NCBI GenBank assembly: GCA_963932145.1
Contig: OZ010578.1
Location: 47,437,058-47,501,057 of the forward strand
DNA from: Acanthosepion lycidas
Taxonomy: Eukaryota > Mollusca > Cephalopoda > Sepiida > Sepiidae
Reading direction: 5' to 3'
Length of the DNA: 64,000 nt
The translations under genes and the position numbers were made by a program. The notes under the pieces were generated by a model. The model was not told the DNA's origin. It made no database searches and saw nothing but the letters and a program-made list of their open reading frames with translations. Positions 1 to 11,454 of this stretch are shown piece after piece; the first letter of the stretch is position 1; every line of letters starts with the position of its first letter.

Positions 1-5
1 TTGCT

Positions 6-6
<1 letters not shown>

Positions 7-45
<39 letters not shown>
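7..45. repeat. (TA)n microsatellite
   Basis: About 39 bp of uninterrupted TA that abut the left terminal inverted repeat of the next element. Confidence 0.95.
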
Positions 46-49
<4 letters not shown>

Positions 50-827
50 ATGAATTGATTTAAAATATGTTTTTTTCGCTACAGATGTTTTTTTCGCTAC
101 AGATAGATAGGGATGTATTTAATGATTTTTTGGGGGTGTTTAGGTTAGAATACGTTTTATTTAACTACGATTTGAAAAATATTTTCACTTTTAATTTTTA
201 ATTTTTAATATACTATATTTCTTTTAAGAACAATTAAATGTATTAGAATCCCTTACAGTATGTAGAATTATTTTTACATCAAGTATAAGTATGTATATTA
301 TTAGGTAACAATTTTTTTTTTTATATTTAAATATTATTTAAGTAAAATTTATGACAATGACGGCAAAAATAACTAATTAATTTCACCTAAACACCCACCC
401 AAATCTTTAAATATACAAATAGAAAAATGCCGTAAGGATTTTTGACGTTAACAATAAAATTAAAAAAAAATCCAGACGACATGCATTTAACGGATGTCAG
501 ATTTCATTGAATAATACATCCCTACCCTTACCAAAACGTAACTAATAACTGATACATCAAAATACAGACATAATGAACACGCAGACACCCCTTGTCTGGT
601 TGAAGTGGATTTCTCTGTATCCTTGGAAACGTGAATTATGATTTTTGCTGTGTCTTTAAAACCCAGTAATTTTAAAAGTTACTCCAAAATTCGCTTGATG
701 ATGAAATGGAACTAGTGTCTTTAATTTAATTACAAAATTAAATTCGAAGCTTTCAGCTTCCATTTTTGAAACATGGTTAGAACTGTGTAGCGAAAAAAAC
801 ATATTTTAAATCAATTAATTTATAATA
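43..827. mobile_element. Nested non-autonomous DNA element with terminal inverted repeats
   Basis: The left end (43-84) and right end (about 783-826) are near-perfect inverted copies of each other, roughly 40 bp long, each containing TTTTTTTCGCTACA next to an AAATTGATT-type segment. The 18 bp ending in CGCTACAG are duplicated at 67-84 and 85-102. Inside lies a second inverted pair: GATAGGGATGTATT near 107 against its complement near 520-534, and GGGTGTTTAGGT near 136 against its complement near 385-400. No transposase frame is visible. I read it as one foldback/MITE-like element inside another; the superfamily is not recognised. Confidence 0.6.
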
Positions 828-928
828 TTAATGCTCTATTAATTTACATTGAGCACTATTTTGTAAAAATAAAAAAATAAAAATATCTATAAGAACACCG
901 GATTATATATCTTACTGTTCTTTCTTTT

Positions 929-930
<2 letters not shown>

Positions 931-991
<61 letters not shown>
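931..991. repeat. (TA)n-(TG)n compound microsatellite
   Basis: A TA run passes directly into a TG run. A similar AC/TA compound lies at about 1240-1293. Confidence 0.95.
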
Positions 992-996
<5 letters not shown>

Positions 997-1253
997 TCAT
1001 TGAATACGACAGACAAGGTGCGTTGATTTATTTTTTTGTACAATTTCTCATGTGATCTAATATATTATTATTCTTTTCGGCTGATAAATTATATAAAAAC
1101 TGTGCAATTGTTCTTTTTATCCGAGTGCTTTCGGCTATACATTTAGCCATTTTCAAGGATGAAATATATTAACTGTTAATAAGATATAGTATCTATGTAT
1201 TTATATAATGTGCATGAAAGAAGGATTGCTGCCTAAATACACACACACACACG

Positions 1254-1297
<44 letters not shown>

Positions 1298-2269
1298 TGT
1301 GTGGTATAGATTTCAACGTATACTATTACTTGTGTGAGGTCCATCCCTATAACTTGTTTTATTCTACGCAAAAAAAAAAACTTTGATCTTTAAAATAACT
1401 CGACCTATGCAAGCGTATATTGGCTGTTCCTTTCACCTATGTAAGTGCGTCTAAAAGATTTTGAACAATTCGAACCATTCTGCCCAAATCGGAAACTCAC
1501 GAAACCTCCTGTCCGTTACAGGCAAATCAGTCACCTATTTCATTAGTCGACCTTTCAGTTCAACACCTTTTGTCTGGTCCGACATGTTTTGGGCAGTCAA
1601 TTGATGCGAATTTTAGTCGGTCGAGAGTGACGACCGCGGCTTCATACTGTTTGAGCCGATCACTGCACAGAAGAAATGGCGCCCGCCAATTCCAAGTTAG
1701 CCGCATAGTCATGTAAATGCTTGCGTATAAGCTACCCTCGTTCGCCTGGTTAGATCGATAAGGCGTTCAGTGCTAAGCAGGCATAGGGGGAATGGATCGA
1801 GTGATACATGCTGGTATCGATTGGCGCATGCAGATGTATAGATAAGAAAGGGTAAAGTTTACAGATATGTATTAGGCTGAATGAGGAAAGAGATAAAGAA
1901 AACCGAATATGGTGCGTGGATCTGTCTTTGATAAACGCTCCTGCGTTCAAAATGCTCCAGTAAGACAATAAAAAAAAAAAAAAAAAACTAAATAAAATAA
2001 AATAAAACAAAAACAAAAAACGAAACAAAAACAAAACAAAAAGCAAAGAAAAGAAGCAAGAGTTTAAAAAAAAGAAGTAAGGAGCTGTGCGTATAACACC
2101 TTTTTTTCCTCTGTGACTGCCGGGAGAAACATGGAGTTGACGGATTGGCTTAAAAGTTATCAGCAAGGAAAATGCAGCCGGTGTGTGGAGTTCAAACTAC
2201 GGTTTAGGTAGTTTTTTGTCACCTACTCTAATATGCGATTGGGGGAGGTAGACAAGAATTAAGGTTTTC
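992..2269. other. Anonymous AT-rich intergenic stretch
   Basis: It contains the AC/AT compound microsatellite at 1240-1293 and an A-rich low-complexity tract at 1970-2080. The 138-residue minus-strand frame here is mostly the A-rich tract translated as Phe/Leu, and I do not regard it as a gene. Confidence 0.6.
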
Positions 2270-2856
2270 AACTTGATCAGTTCACTGATTACTCCTTTCA
2301 TTGATTACCCCTTTTACGGATTACTCACTGATTACTCTTTTCATTGATTACGCCTTTTCATTATTACACCTTTCATTGATTACTTCTTTCATTGATTACT
2401 CCTTTTACTGATTACTCCTTTCACTGATTACTTTTTTTACTGATTAGTCCTTTCATTGATTACTCCTTTTACTGATTACTCCTTTCATTGATTACTCCTT
2501 TTACTGATTACTCCTTTCATTGTTTACTCCTTTCATTGATTAATTCTTTCATTTATTACTCCTTTTACTGATTATTCCTTTCATTGATCACCCCTTTCAT
2601 TGATTACTCCTTTCACTGATTACTTCTTTCAGTGATTACTCCTTTCATTCATTACTCATTTCACTGATTACTTCTTTCAGTGATTACTCCTTTCATTGAT
2701 TACTATTTTTACTGATCACCCCATTCATTGATTACTCCTTTCATTGATTACTTCTTATACTGATTATTCCTTTCACTGATTACTCTTTTCATTGATTACT
2801 CCTTTCATTGATTACTTCTTTCATCGATTAGTCCTTTCATTGATTACTCCTTTCAG
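2270..2856. repeat. 16-bp minisatellite (TGATTACTCCTTTCAT-like)
   Basis: About 36 tandem copies of a 16-bp unit that alternates mostly between CTTTCATTGATTACTC and CTTTTACTGATTACTC forms. Point variants are scattered but the period holds throughout. No open frame follows it. Confidence 0.95.
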
Positions 2857-3000
2857 CAGTTAAATTTAAATATGATGCATCAAATTAAACGAAAACCGTC
2901 AAACCTGCGATGGTACATCGTTGATCTATTAATTTGCGGGATAATTGAATTGTGAAGACAACAGGAAACAATTTCTCTTATAGTGTCTTTTTTGAATAAT

Positions 3001-3473
3001 AGTGCTCCACACTTTCGCCCTTGTGCCACATCTAAGCTGCACTTTAGAAAATCATTTGGTAACTTCGACGTGGTGTAATGGTTAGCAAGCTTGTCTCACT
3101 AGATCAATTGCGGCTGAATAGTGTGTTCGATCTTCATTTTCGGCCTTGTGCTTAGATGTAATATGATTTTCTAAGTTTAGCTTAAATGTATCTACGTTTA
3201 TCAAATCATTTAGGCATTGAGACGCGGTGTAATTGTCTCGTTCGGTCAGTTGCATCTGAAGAGTTTAGGTTTGTTCCTATTGAGTGCTTCACATGTTCGT
3301 ACTTGCGCTACGTGTAACCTTCGATTAGAAACGTCATTTCGGCGCTTCAACATGGTGAAATAGTTAGCAAGCTTGTCTCGGTAGATCATTTGCGACTGAA
3401 TTGTGAGTTCGATCCTCACTGGATGCCTCATACTTTCGGCTTTATGACACATCTAAGCTACCCTTAGAAAATC
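3001..3473 (+). mobile_element. SINE-A tandem cluster (tRNA-derived), 3.5 units
   Basis: Units lie at about 3001-3055 (tail only), 3061-3185, 3206-3336 and 3339-3473, all head-to-tail on the plus strand. Each full unit has an A-box-like GTGGTGTAATGGTTAGCA, a B-box-like GAGTTCGATCC and a shared tail containing TTTCGGCCTTGTG and CATCTAAGCTAC. The better copies elsewhere begin GGGCAC and have GTGCCC after the B box, so the tRNA acceptor stem is still visible. This agrees with the known tRNA-derived octopus retroposons; which named family it is cannot be settled here. Confidence 0.85.
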
Positions 3474-3783
3474 GCCATCACATATCTGTTAACAAACATC
3501 TTCCTCGGCAACGATGTCTTTTTTTCCAAAATAATCGAGACGGGTGCCGACTTAGAAATACCAGATTCCGCCAGGTTTTCGATGCAAGGGTGAATACTGA
3601 CTCGTTATATTCACTTACGCGCAAAGAAACCTTGGAAAATGTATTAATCCACTGATTCTCTCTCTATCTATGAGTTAATTAGTAAAACTTGTATCGCTAA
3701 TCATTATTATCCTAACCTCTCAAAAAAAAACAAAAATTCTTAAAATCCAAAAATATTTTCTGCGTTTAAATAAAAGGTTAATA

Positions 3784-3863
3784 TTAGGTTGGTGCAAAAA
3801 TAATTTCGTTTTCTCACATAGTAACATATGTTAGAAAACGAAATTATTTTTGCACCAACCTAA
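3784..3863. mobile_element. 80-bp mariner MITE (MADE1-like)
   Basis: It has perfect ends TTAGGTTGGTGCAAAAATAA and complement, is almost wholly palindromic, and is flanked by TA on both sides (3782-3783 and 3864-3865), the target duplication of Tc1/mariner elements. The 80-bp length and the ends match the general form of human MADE1 and irritans-group mariner ends. It has no coding capacity and must be mobilised in trans. Confidence 0.9.
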
Positions 3864-4611
3864 TAAATCGGAGAAAACGAATCAATGAATTCTGAAAACA
3901 ATAAACAGATCAATGTGTTTAACCATTGAACACTAACAATCAATTAAAGTTACACCACTACTAACCATGGGTATATCATACCTGATTTTGAAAATATCAA
4001 CAAAAAAAAAGAAAAAATTAAATATGAATGTTTATTTGAAATATTTTACATGCAGGTACTTCAAACTTTGTACTTTGAGTTAACATTAATAGGAACTGAA
4101 AAAAACATTATTTAGGTAAGAAAATCAGGTACTGAAAATTGTAATTAAAAATAGGAAAATTTGCGCTGGGTACAATATACCCATGGTTAATGTTCTAGGG
4201 TTAATGACGATACTTCGAAACATGACTAAAAATATTTGTGCTGGTGTATTTCTCCTTGCTCAGGGGAACGGAGCGAATGAAATGTGTGTGTTATCAGAGG
4301 TCAATTCTAAAGGACGGCAAAGATAGACAGAGAAAAGAAGATGGAAGAAAAACCAAATATCAACATTTCTATATTTTCTAATAGATCGATTCATGAATTA
4401 TTCTCTAGCGCCGTTGTTTAGCGAGCGAAATCGTGTCATTCAAAGAGCAGATCATCGCCACCAATGGATACCAGTGGACCGCGTTGAACTACTAGTTCCA
4501 GGGATAATTCTATTGTGAAGACAATACCAGACGAGTTCATTCATATGGCTTTTTGTGTAGTGAGAAAAACGCAAAATACGAAAAAAAGATCTTTGTGCAT
4601 ATACTTATGTT
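3864..4611. other. Anonymous AT-rich stretch
   Basis: No gene seen. Positions 4435-4560 weakly resemble the repeat at 6011 and 6615, sharing GATAATT-CTATTGTGAAGACAATA-type sequence. Confidence 0.5.
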
Positions 4612-4875
4612 AAGATTGGGCACTTCACCGTGGTGTAATGGTTCGCAGGCTGATCTCGTTAGATCAATTACGACTGAGTAGTGTGTTCGATCCTCGTTGG
4701 TGCCCCATACATTCGGCCTTGTGCTACATTTAAGCTATACTTAGAAAATCACTTTTGGGCGCTTCGCCGTGGTGTCTTAGCTAGCAAGCTTGTCTCGCTA
4801 GATCAGATATTAACTAAGCAGTGATGTCGACTCCATACTTTCGGCCTTATACCTAAACTAATGTGCTGAGGAAAT
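4612..4875 (+). mobile_element. Two tandem SINE-A copies
   Basis: Copies at about 4617-4752 and 4757-4862 both read GCACTTCGCCGTGGTGT or its decayed form, followed by the B-box GTGTTCGATCC or a diverged version. Same orientation and family as the cluster at 3.0-3.5 kb. Confidence 0.85.
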
Positions 4876-5104
4876 TCATCTCATTTATTGGAATGTCAAT
4901 GTATTTAATGCGTGCGTTTGCAGAGGCCAATTCTAAAGGATTGCAAAATGATATTGCGTGCAGGGCCGGTGCGTATTACCATTGAACCGCTCGTCTGGGA
5001 ACCAAGCCTAATTGCGGATGTCGAGCAATGTTTTTTGACACCTTATCTTACCAACATTGGCTTTGTTTTACATACATTTATATACGTTACAAATTAAACT
5101 AAGC

Positions 5105-5470
5105 AGAACTGACTATTATTAAAACTGAATATTATTAAAACAACTGACTATTATTAAAACAACTGACTATTATTAAAACTGACTATTATTAAAACAACTG
5201 ACTATTATTAAAACAACTGACTATTATTAAAACAACTGACTATTATTAAAACTGACTATTATTAAAACAACTGACTATTATTAAAACAACTGACTATTAT
5301 TAAAACTGACTATTATTAAAACAACTGACTATTATTAAAACAACTGACTATTATTAAAACAACTGACTATTATTAAAACTGACTATTATTAAAACAACTG
5401 ACTATTATTAAAACAACTGACTATTATTAAAACAACTGACTATTATTAAAACAAATGACTATTATTAAAT
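5105..5470. repeat. 19/16-bp minisatellite (ACTGACTATTATTAAAA)
   Basis: Tandem units ACTGACTATTATTAAAACA (19 bp), with 16-bp forms lacking ACA/CAA inserted at intervals. About 20 units. The spacing of the short forms suggests higher-order copying of a multi-unit block. Confidence 0.95.
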
Positions 5471-6010
5471 GATGAGAAGTTGTCACGGATTTTGACATCG
5501 TTCTGACGTCTTTATTTTCGCCCAAATCCGTGAATTCTTTTGCTCATATTAAATATTGAAAAAGAAACCATAAAAAAAAACACCATATAAAAAACACCGT
5601 ATAAAATTCACTATATTTTATCCATAATGCTGAATGTGTTAAATTATCGAAATTTTTTACAAGGAAAACAAATCTCAATTTGATGTTAAAAATGAACGCA
5701 AATCATTGGAGATTTATTTAAGATGGAATGATCTATTATGACATGTTTCCAATTTATATTTAAATACATTGTATTTATTTCCAACTTTTTACTAGTTAAA
5801 TTGTTCAATATATTGCATATATTCGATTATTGGGCATAATTAAGTTATAATAAAATTTGTATTTTATACGAATAATATAAATATTATTTAATAAAAATTG
5901 AGATTTAATTGAGTGGGAAGAGTGTAGATTAGTTTAGGTGGGAGACATGTGACCCTTGCACCGGCCCTCGATTACAAGATACATAGATAGATGTTATTGA
6001 TTATTCCATA
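5471..6010. other. AT-rich unclassified stretch
   Basis: No open frame or recognised repeat. It is very AT-rich between 5640 and 5900. Confidence 0.5.
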
Positions 6011-6470
6011 CTGCTGTATAACTTTCTCGTATAGAGATCAGCGCTACCAAAGAATACCATGTCACCCGGTTTATCTGCTAGTTCATAGGATAATTTCACT
6101 TTGAAGACAATAACAACCAGTTCCACTCATATTGCCACTTTTATTGCAAATCGACAGAAATACAAAATGCAATAAAGTGTTTTTGATCATGGCATGTGAT
6201 CTAAGTCTTTGAAACGTTTTATTTTCCAAAGATATTTTGTTTTCTCAAATTAATAATAATAATAAAAAAAAAATATTGTATAATATAACTTTTAAAAGAG
6301 TCAGTTCTTGTGTTCTAATCAAATTAATTAGTTTGCAGGAAAACCATAGATATCAACTGCATATGGAGACCACTGGCTGTTCTTTGAAACACGACTCAGA
6401 AACCGGAGCACAAGTGAAATTCTTTGGAAAGTCACGGGTTCAAGATGTGTAAAAGTCAATTCCAAAGGCG

Positions 6471-6539
<69 letters not shown>

Positions 6540-6760
6540 ATATGATTATATCTAAGGTATGAAGACCTAATTTCAAATTTTCCGTAGTTTTATAGATCCG
6601 TTCAATGATCGGCTGTTCACTGTATAACTTTCTCGTATAGAGATGAGCGTTACTTAAGAATATCATGTCACCCCGTCGATCTGTTAGTTCATAGGATAAT
6701 TTCACTGTGAAGACAATAACAACCAGTTCCACTCATACTGCCACTTTTTTTTGCATAGCA
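6011..6760. repeat. Direct duplication, about 604-bp spacing, around a (GA)n tract
   Basis: Positions 6011-6160 and 6615-6750 are about 80-90% alike by eye; both contain TATAACTTTCTCGTATAGAG and GTTCATAGGATAATTTCACT. The segment between them contains (GA)n at 6484-6538. Shorter fragments near 4300-4560 and 4920 share pieces, so this is probably a dispersed repeat of unknown type. Confidence 0.7.
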
Positions 6761-8562
6761 TTTGTTCAAAGTCTTCTAAACGTTTTATTCTCAAAAGATT
6801 TTATTCTCCAAAGTCATGATATGGACGACGAAACCGAAGGAATTCTATGGGGATGAGAAGTTCGCCTCTTCCCAACTGATCTTGTTCTTTAAGCATCAGT
6901 TTGAAGTCAGGATTAGGCCGGAAAGTCGGCTGCTCAGTCCATCATAATTTGGCACATGGTGGGTGAGTAGTTCGCGTTTATGTCGACAGAAAGCAGCTGA
7001 CTTGGAGTGGGATCTTGATTCTGTTTAGGCATCAAGATATTGGTTATTCTGGATTGAATATAGGATAGTTTATTTTTCGTATTTTTTTCCTTAGTTTCTT
7101 CCGTTAACTTAACGAGGTGATATATGCTCATCGGCTCCCTTTTATTTGCCTACCGACGTTCTTCAATTTAATTCGCACCTCCCGCATTAGGCGACAGAGA
7201 CATCAGTTCTCTGGTGAATGTAGGACACCTTTTGTATTTCAAGTATGCATTTCGTATTTGTTATTATGCCTGCATGAGTGTGCGCTTGCGTGAGTGCTTG
7301 GTCGGATGATTATTTTTTCTATTATTTTAGTCCTGTATTTATTTCATCCACTTATATTTCTACGACAATATAGCATTGGGGGATGTGCTTTATTACTAAC
7401 ACGATATTGTTTCCGTTTCTTGCATACAGGTATTATTCATTGTAAATACACATTGGCGTTTATGAGAACTATTTGGGCCTTCATAGAGACTCGGTGGTAT
7501 TATGTTGATTGTAGTAAGAATGTGTTGTTTTTGTGTAAGGGATATTGAAGTTTTTTTTTGTTTAGTGATTGTGGCTAGCTCAGCTAAAGATAGGGCAGAT
7601 TGAAGAACAGCCTTCCCTTACCACATTTTAGCCTTGTGACATATTTCTTGTAAGGAAAATGATAAATATTGGTTATTTCTAGCTGTCTACATGTAAACAA
7701 CACGTTGTTGATAGAGGCATTCGTCACAGATGCCATCAAGAGGTTGTAAGCATCCGGCTGATATATGTGGACAAAAAGCGAAAAAGTCTGTGGCGACAAC
7801 TGCTAAAATGCTACAAGACATAAACTCTGGGCAACTCATCTCACCTTCGAACTCCGCAAAAGAACTCTAGAAGGTAAGATGGAAAGTGTTGCTTGTTTTG
7901 ATAATGGAATTTTTAAGTGTAAAAGTTTTGAATTTTTTTAAATTTAAATATTTTTACTTTTTTTTTTATTTTTTTTTTTTTAACCAGAGTTATCGAAAAA
8001 TATGTATTAATTATGTTTCAACAATCGCGCATTAATGTACATGATCATGAATGTTATCTATACTGGATCAATGGCAAGAGTCATAAAAAGTACGGAACAT
8101 AAAGGAAGTTTATTATTCAAGATTCCGTATTTTTTGTGACATTTGCTACATTAATTGGCCTCCAAGGTTAGAATTTTACACATCCAGCGCACGATTTTTA
8201 GAAGTTTCAAAAATCAAAACTGTAATATTTTAGAATTTATTTATAGCGTGTTCTTTTGCAGGGTGGTACAGAGGGGAATGAGTACCATGAATTCCGCAAT
8301 CCGACAAATTTGGAGGAGAACAAATGATCACTCGAACAATTGTCTCTTTTTGCATTGCGAAACCTTCCAAACATCGAGCTGGCATGAATGCACCTGCTAT
8401 CATGTATCCAGGCCTTGTATCATTCATCACCCAAGTGCCACACTGCCCTGTGCTCTCCGTACCGACTCCCCCAAAAAGAGAGCAGCGCTCTTCAGAAGAG
8501 AACAGCTATTCCGGACAGGATGACGTCATTGATCCAGATTAGAGAGGCGTAGCTGAGGAGAG
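6761..8562. other. Long unclassified stretch
   Basis: The open frames here (the largest is 122 codons at 8155-8523) have no feature I recognise and overlap others in different frames. A poly-T/A run lies at 7920-7985. No gene is supported. Confidence 0.5.
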
Positions 8563-8739
8563 AAACTCATACACCCCAACCACAAAGACCTCAACCACCT
8601 GGTTAGTGATCTTGGTCTCACAAAATTCACTGTTGTGGAGCTTTGGACGTGGAGACTCAATCAGTGGAATTTGTTAGATGAAAGTGTGCAATTCGTAGGT
8701 GAGAGAAATCGTCACCGGTGTTTTTCAAGCTTCTCCTCG

Positions 8740-9475
8740 CCCCAGCCGTCATAGTAAACTTTTATTCTTTCTGTTATGGTCCAGGTTAAGACCAAGGAAG
8801 AACAACACGAACACAAGGGTAGAAATAACGAAGGTATATTACACGAAATAATAATACAAGATGTGGAAGGTGTTAGTATGACTGTCAGTCTGGTTTGGAG
8901 TGAACTACTATCGGCTCGACTCGATTCGGTATCTAGCCACCCCCCACGAGGGTTGCATGTGCCACAAGGCCGAGTTTAACGTGGGTTTCCCGAACCCGTA
9001 GGCTCGGCCAAAAAATGCCCGTAGAACTTGTATAAACGAGATCGGGTTGGTCAACCTCCCCGAACGAGACTCTGCCCTTCGGCGGAGCCTCGTCCGGGTT
9101 CCTCTCTGCTCAGAGGCAGAGAGTTCAACCGTCAAGCCGAGCTTCTCGGCTTGATTCGGTATCTAGCCACCCCCCACGAGGGTTGCATGTGGCACAAGGC
9201 CGAGTTTAATGTGGGTTTCCCGAGCACGTAGGCTCGGCCAAAAAATGCCCGTAGAACCCGTATAAACGGGATCGGGTTGGTCAACCTCCCCGAACGAGAC
9301 TCTGCCCTTCGGCGGAGCCTCGTCCGGGTTCCTTTCTGCTCAGAGGCAGAGAGTTCGACCATCAAGACGAGAAGCTCGGCTCGATTCGACCCTCTCTCTT
9401 GAGTGGCGTAGTATACATAGTGTTAGTGTTAGGAAGAGTTCATTTTGTAGTTATAGGTAAGGACCCATGACACAA
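8740..9475. mobile_element. Insertion into the pseudogene, possibly a solo LTR or other element
   Basis: The reading frame of the surrounding pseudogene stops near 8739 and resumes near 9477. The inserted sequence is more GC-rich than its neighbours and contains the 230-bp tandem pair. I could not define matching target duplications or TG/CA ends, so the element class is open. Confidence 0.45.
8923..9382. repeat. Two 230-bp GC-rich tandem units
   Basis: Unit 1 is 8923-9152 and unit 2 is 9153-9382, nearly identical. Both contain GATTCGGTATCTAGCCACCC or a derived start, CTCGGCCAAAAAATGCCCG, and the palindromic CTCTGCTCAGAGGCAGAGAG. The junctions are short inverted motifs (GCCGAGCTTCTCGGC). The unit length is not a multiple of three, so it is not a protein repeat. 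Confidence 0.9.
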
Positions 9476-10310
9476 TGTGACCGGTCTGTTCGATGTAATT
9501 AGAATCGCCTATAGCCCAAACGAGTGGCGCCTCTTCATCGACAGCTTATCCAGGTGTATCAAAGACGTCTTGATTCATAACGAGTACATGTAACCATTTC
9601 TTTCCCTGTCTCACTCGATGCAGCTCAAAGAGGATACAGTAGTGCCAGGATTTTACTAGATGCCGTAAAATATGAAAGAGGACGGTTGGGGGTTATCAGA
9701 GACTCCAAAATGGTAGCCTTTCTGGTGGGTCTTCAAGGAGTCTTTAAAAAATGCTCATGTTTTATTGGGAGAGCTGGGACACCGCAGCGCACCATTAAAT
9801 CCTGGACTGGCCAGAACGAATAGGGTTCTATGTGTAAAGGTAAAACATCAAATGGGAGCCACTGTTGGATCCTTGGAAAGTATTGTTTCCTCCATTTCAC
9901 TTAAAATAGAGCTTTATGAAACAATTTTTCACACTTTTAGATAAGCAGTTTGCAGCCTTCAAGGCTTCTTCCTCAAAGTGCCCCCCCCCCCAAAAAAAAA
10001 TCAATGTCGGTGTTTTCGCCAGACCACAAATAAAGATTGTAGGGTGCAAAGATTTCCCTAAGAAGATCACTAGGGCGGAGAAAGCAGCGTGGAACAGCTT
10101 TGTCGCATGGGTTCTGGGCTTCATGAGGAATCACAGGGCTGAAAACTATGCGGTGAAGAACTATTGCAAAATGGTGTACAGAATTCTCGACTCTCACCTT
10201 GGGGAACATGGAGCGTACTCAGAGGAGGCGCTTCCACGAAAATATATTGGACTTTGAACGCCAGAAGTTTAATTGGGGAGAGGGATGATACATGGGATTA
10301 ATTTATAGTA

Positions 10311-10783
10311 TAGACATAAATTGCGAAAAACTACTTACTCCTAAATTTTTGGTGATCCCTCTTGTGTAATCCTGCAATAAATAAATGCTACTTTTAATCA
10401 GATGCTCTATTGTTCTTACTTTCGCTAGGAATTGAAAAATTCCAGAAATATCAATATTTTTGACAGAAAAGCAAAGGTTAAAAAATATGTAAATCATTTT
10501 TCAGACTTTCTAGATGTAAACAAATAGGAAATAATAGTTGCTACCCAAAGACAAAATTCATTTTACACAGTATAATTGAACAAGTCCTTAGCGTCACAAC
10601 GGATTGATGGACTTATTCGTTTTCTACCCCTTATCAACCTTTTGCAGGTTATTTAAAACCAGAACATATTTCAGATTGTAATAATTTGAAAGCGGAGAAT
10701 ATACTTCTAGTGATACAAGTCTTAATAATTAACCCATACTAGGGGAGACGTGTTAGATATATATCTTTTCCAAGGATATTTGC
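10311..10783. other. AT-rich unclassified stretch
   Basis: No recognisable gene or repeat. Confidence 0.5.
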
Positions 10784-10873
10784 GTGTAAGTGAATTTAAC
10801 GAACCCAAGTTGAATTCGAACTCGGCTCTACGATTAACAATTCCGAGCCATTTTCCATTATACTACCCGCACA
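10784..10873 (-). mobile_element. SINE-B tRNA-like head
   Basis: On the minus strand this matches the head of SINE-B: GAATTGTTAATCG-type centre, B-box-like GAGTTCGAATTC, then a start of the body ending in TTCACTTACACG. It lies directly after the 5S-like segment on the same strand. Confidence 0.7.
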
Positions 10874-10881
10874 CCCAATCT

Positions 10882-10996
10882 TAGAGCACCTGGTATTCCC
10901 AAGCGGTCACCCATCTAGATAATAACCAGGCTCGACATTGCTTAATTTCGGTAATCGTACGGGAACCGGAATTTTAACGCGATGTGGCCGTAAGCC
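10882..10996 (-). pseudogene. 5S rRNA-like sequence (pseudogene or SINE head)
   Basis: Read on the minus strand, about 115 bp follow animal 5S rRNA from the 5' end (GGCTTACGGCCACATCG) through the internal promoter region (a decayed GAAATTAAGCAATGTCGAG, then CCTGGTTATT) to the 3' end (TTGGGAATACCAGGTGCT). Many substitutions are present, so it is not a functional 5S gene. Its joining to a tRNA-like SINE head 8-10 bp downstream suggests a 5S-headed SINE or a chimera. Confidence 0.8.
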
Positions 10997-11440
10997 CCAT
11001 CGCAAAGGGGTAACTGAATAGTAAGTGGGGGATTAAGGCATTAATCCTTTACATTTATTTGGATTTATTTTTACTTCTCATGATTTAAAAGTAGTAGACA
11101 TTTTTGTATGCGCTGTTGGAATTAACTGCAGCGATAAAAACATTCCAGTTACCCATGCAGAAAATAAAACAAATATAATTGCAAAATAAATTAGATATAG
11201 CGAATTTTACGCACTGTGCATGCTTTCTTTGTAGTCTTTTCTGCTTTTAATGAATTAAAAAAGCAGAAGTCTTTTTTACATGCGACTTGTATAGATAAAA
11301 ACGCTGGTTTGTACATGCAGTGTATATAACGAAGGAAATTGCAAAATTAATTTCATATGTGGGTCAATTTCAACGTTACGAATCATTCTAGTTTTGACAA
11401 AAGTAGAATTATTTCTTACATGCAGCAATAAGAGTTAACT
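10997..11440. other. AT-rich unclassified stretch
   Basis: No gene or recognised repeat. Similar words (e.g. CATGCAG) recur at 11150, 11310 and 11420, hinting at an old diverged tandem. Confidence 0.4.
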
Positions 11441-11454
11441 TTATAGGTAAGAGC

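Larger units (their letters stand above)
8563..10310 (+). pseudogene. Broken ORF of a widespread animal family of unknown function, split by an insertion
   Basis: Three pieces read in order as one protein family that recurs, by recollection, in many invertebrate genomes as uncharacterised, probably mobile-element-linked proteins. Piece 1 (8563-8739) gives HKDLNHLVSDLGLTKF then RLNQWNLL. Piece 2 (from about 9477) gives GLFDV, NEWRLFIDS and a decayed segment with VAFLVGLQG and FKKCSCFIGRAG, with a stop near 9590 and frame changes. Piece 3 (9916-10310) gives TRAEKAAWNSF, HRAENYAV and GAYSEE, then a frameshift near 10215, after which RRFHENILDFERQ continues. An insertion of about 735 bp separates pieces 1 and 2. 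With several stops and frameshifts it cannot make protein. The family link is recognition from memory, and its role is unknown. Confidence 0.6.

Noticed and set aside
1750-2166. 138-codon minus-strand frame with a hydrophobic stretch
   Set aside because: The hydrophobic stretch is the complement of poly-A-like sequence; no homology recognised.
2270-2856. CRISPR-like periodicity
   Set aside because: The 16-bp units are contiguous, with no unique spacers.
8155-8523. 122-codon plus-strand frame as the first exon of the pseudogene
   Set aside because: The recognisable family similarity starts only at 8563, in a frame not continuous with this one.
10882-10996. A functional 5S rRNA gene
   Set aside because: There are too many substitutions in the internal promoter and stems, and it is attached to a SINE.
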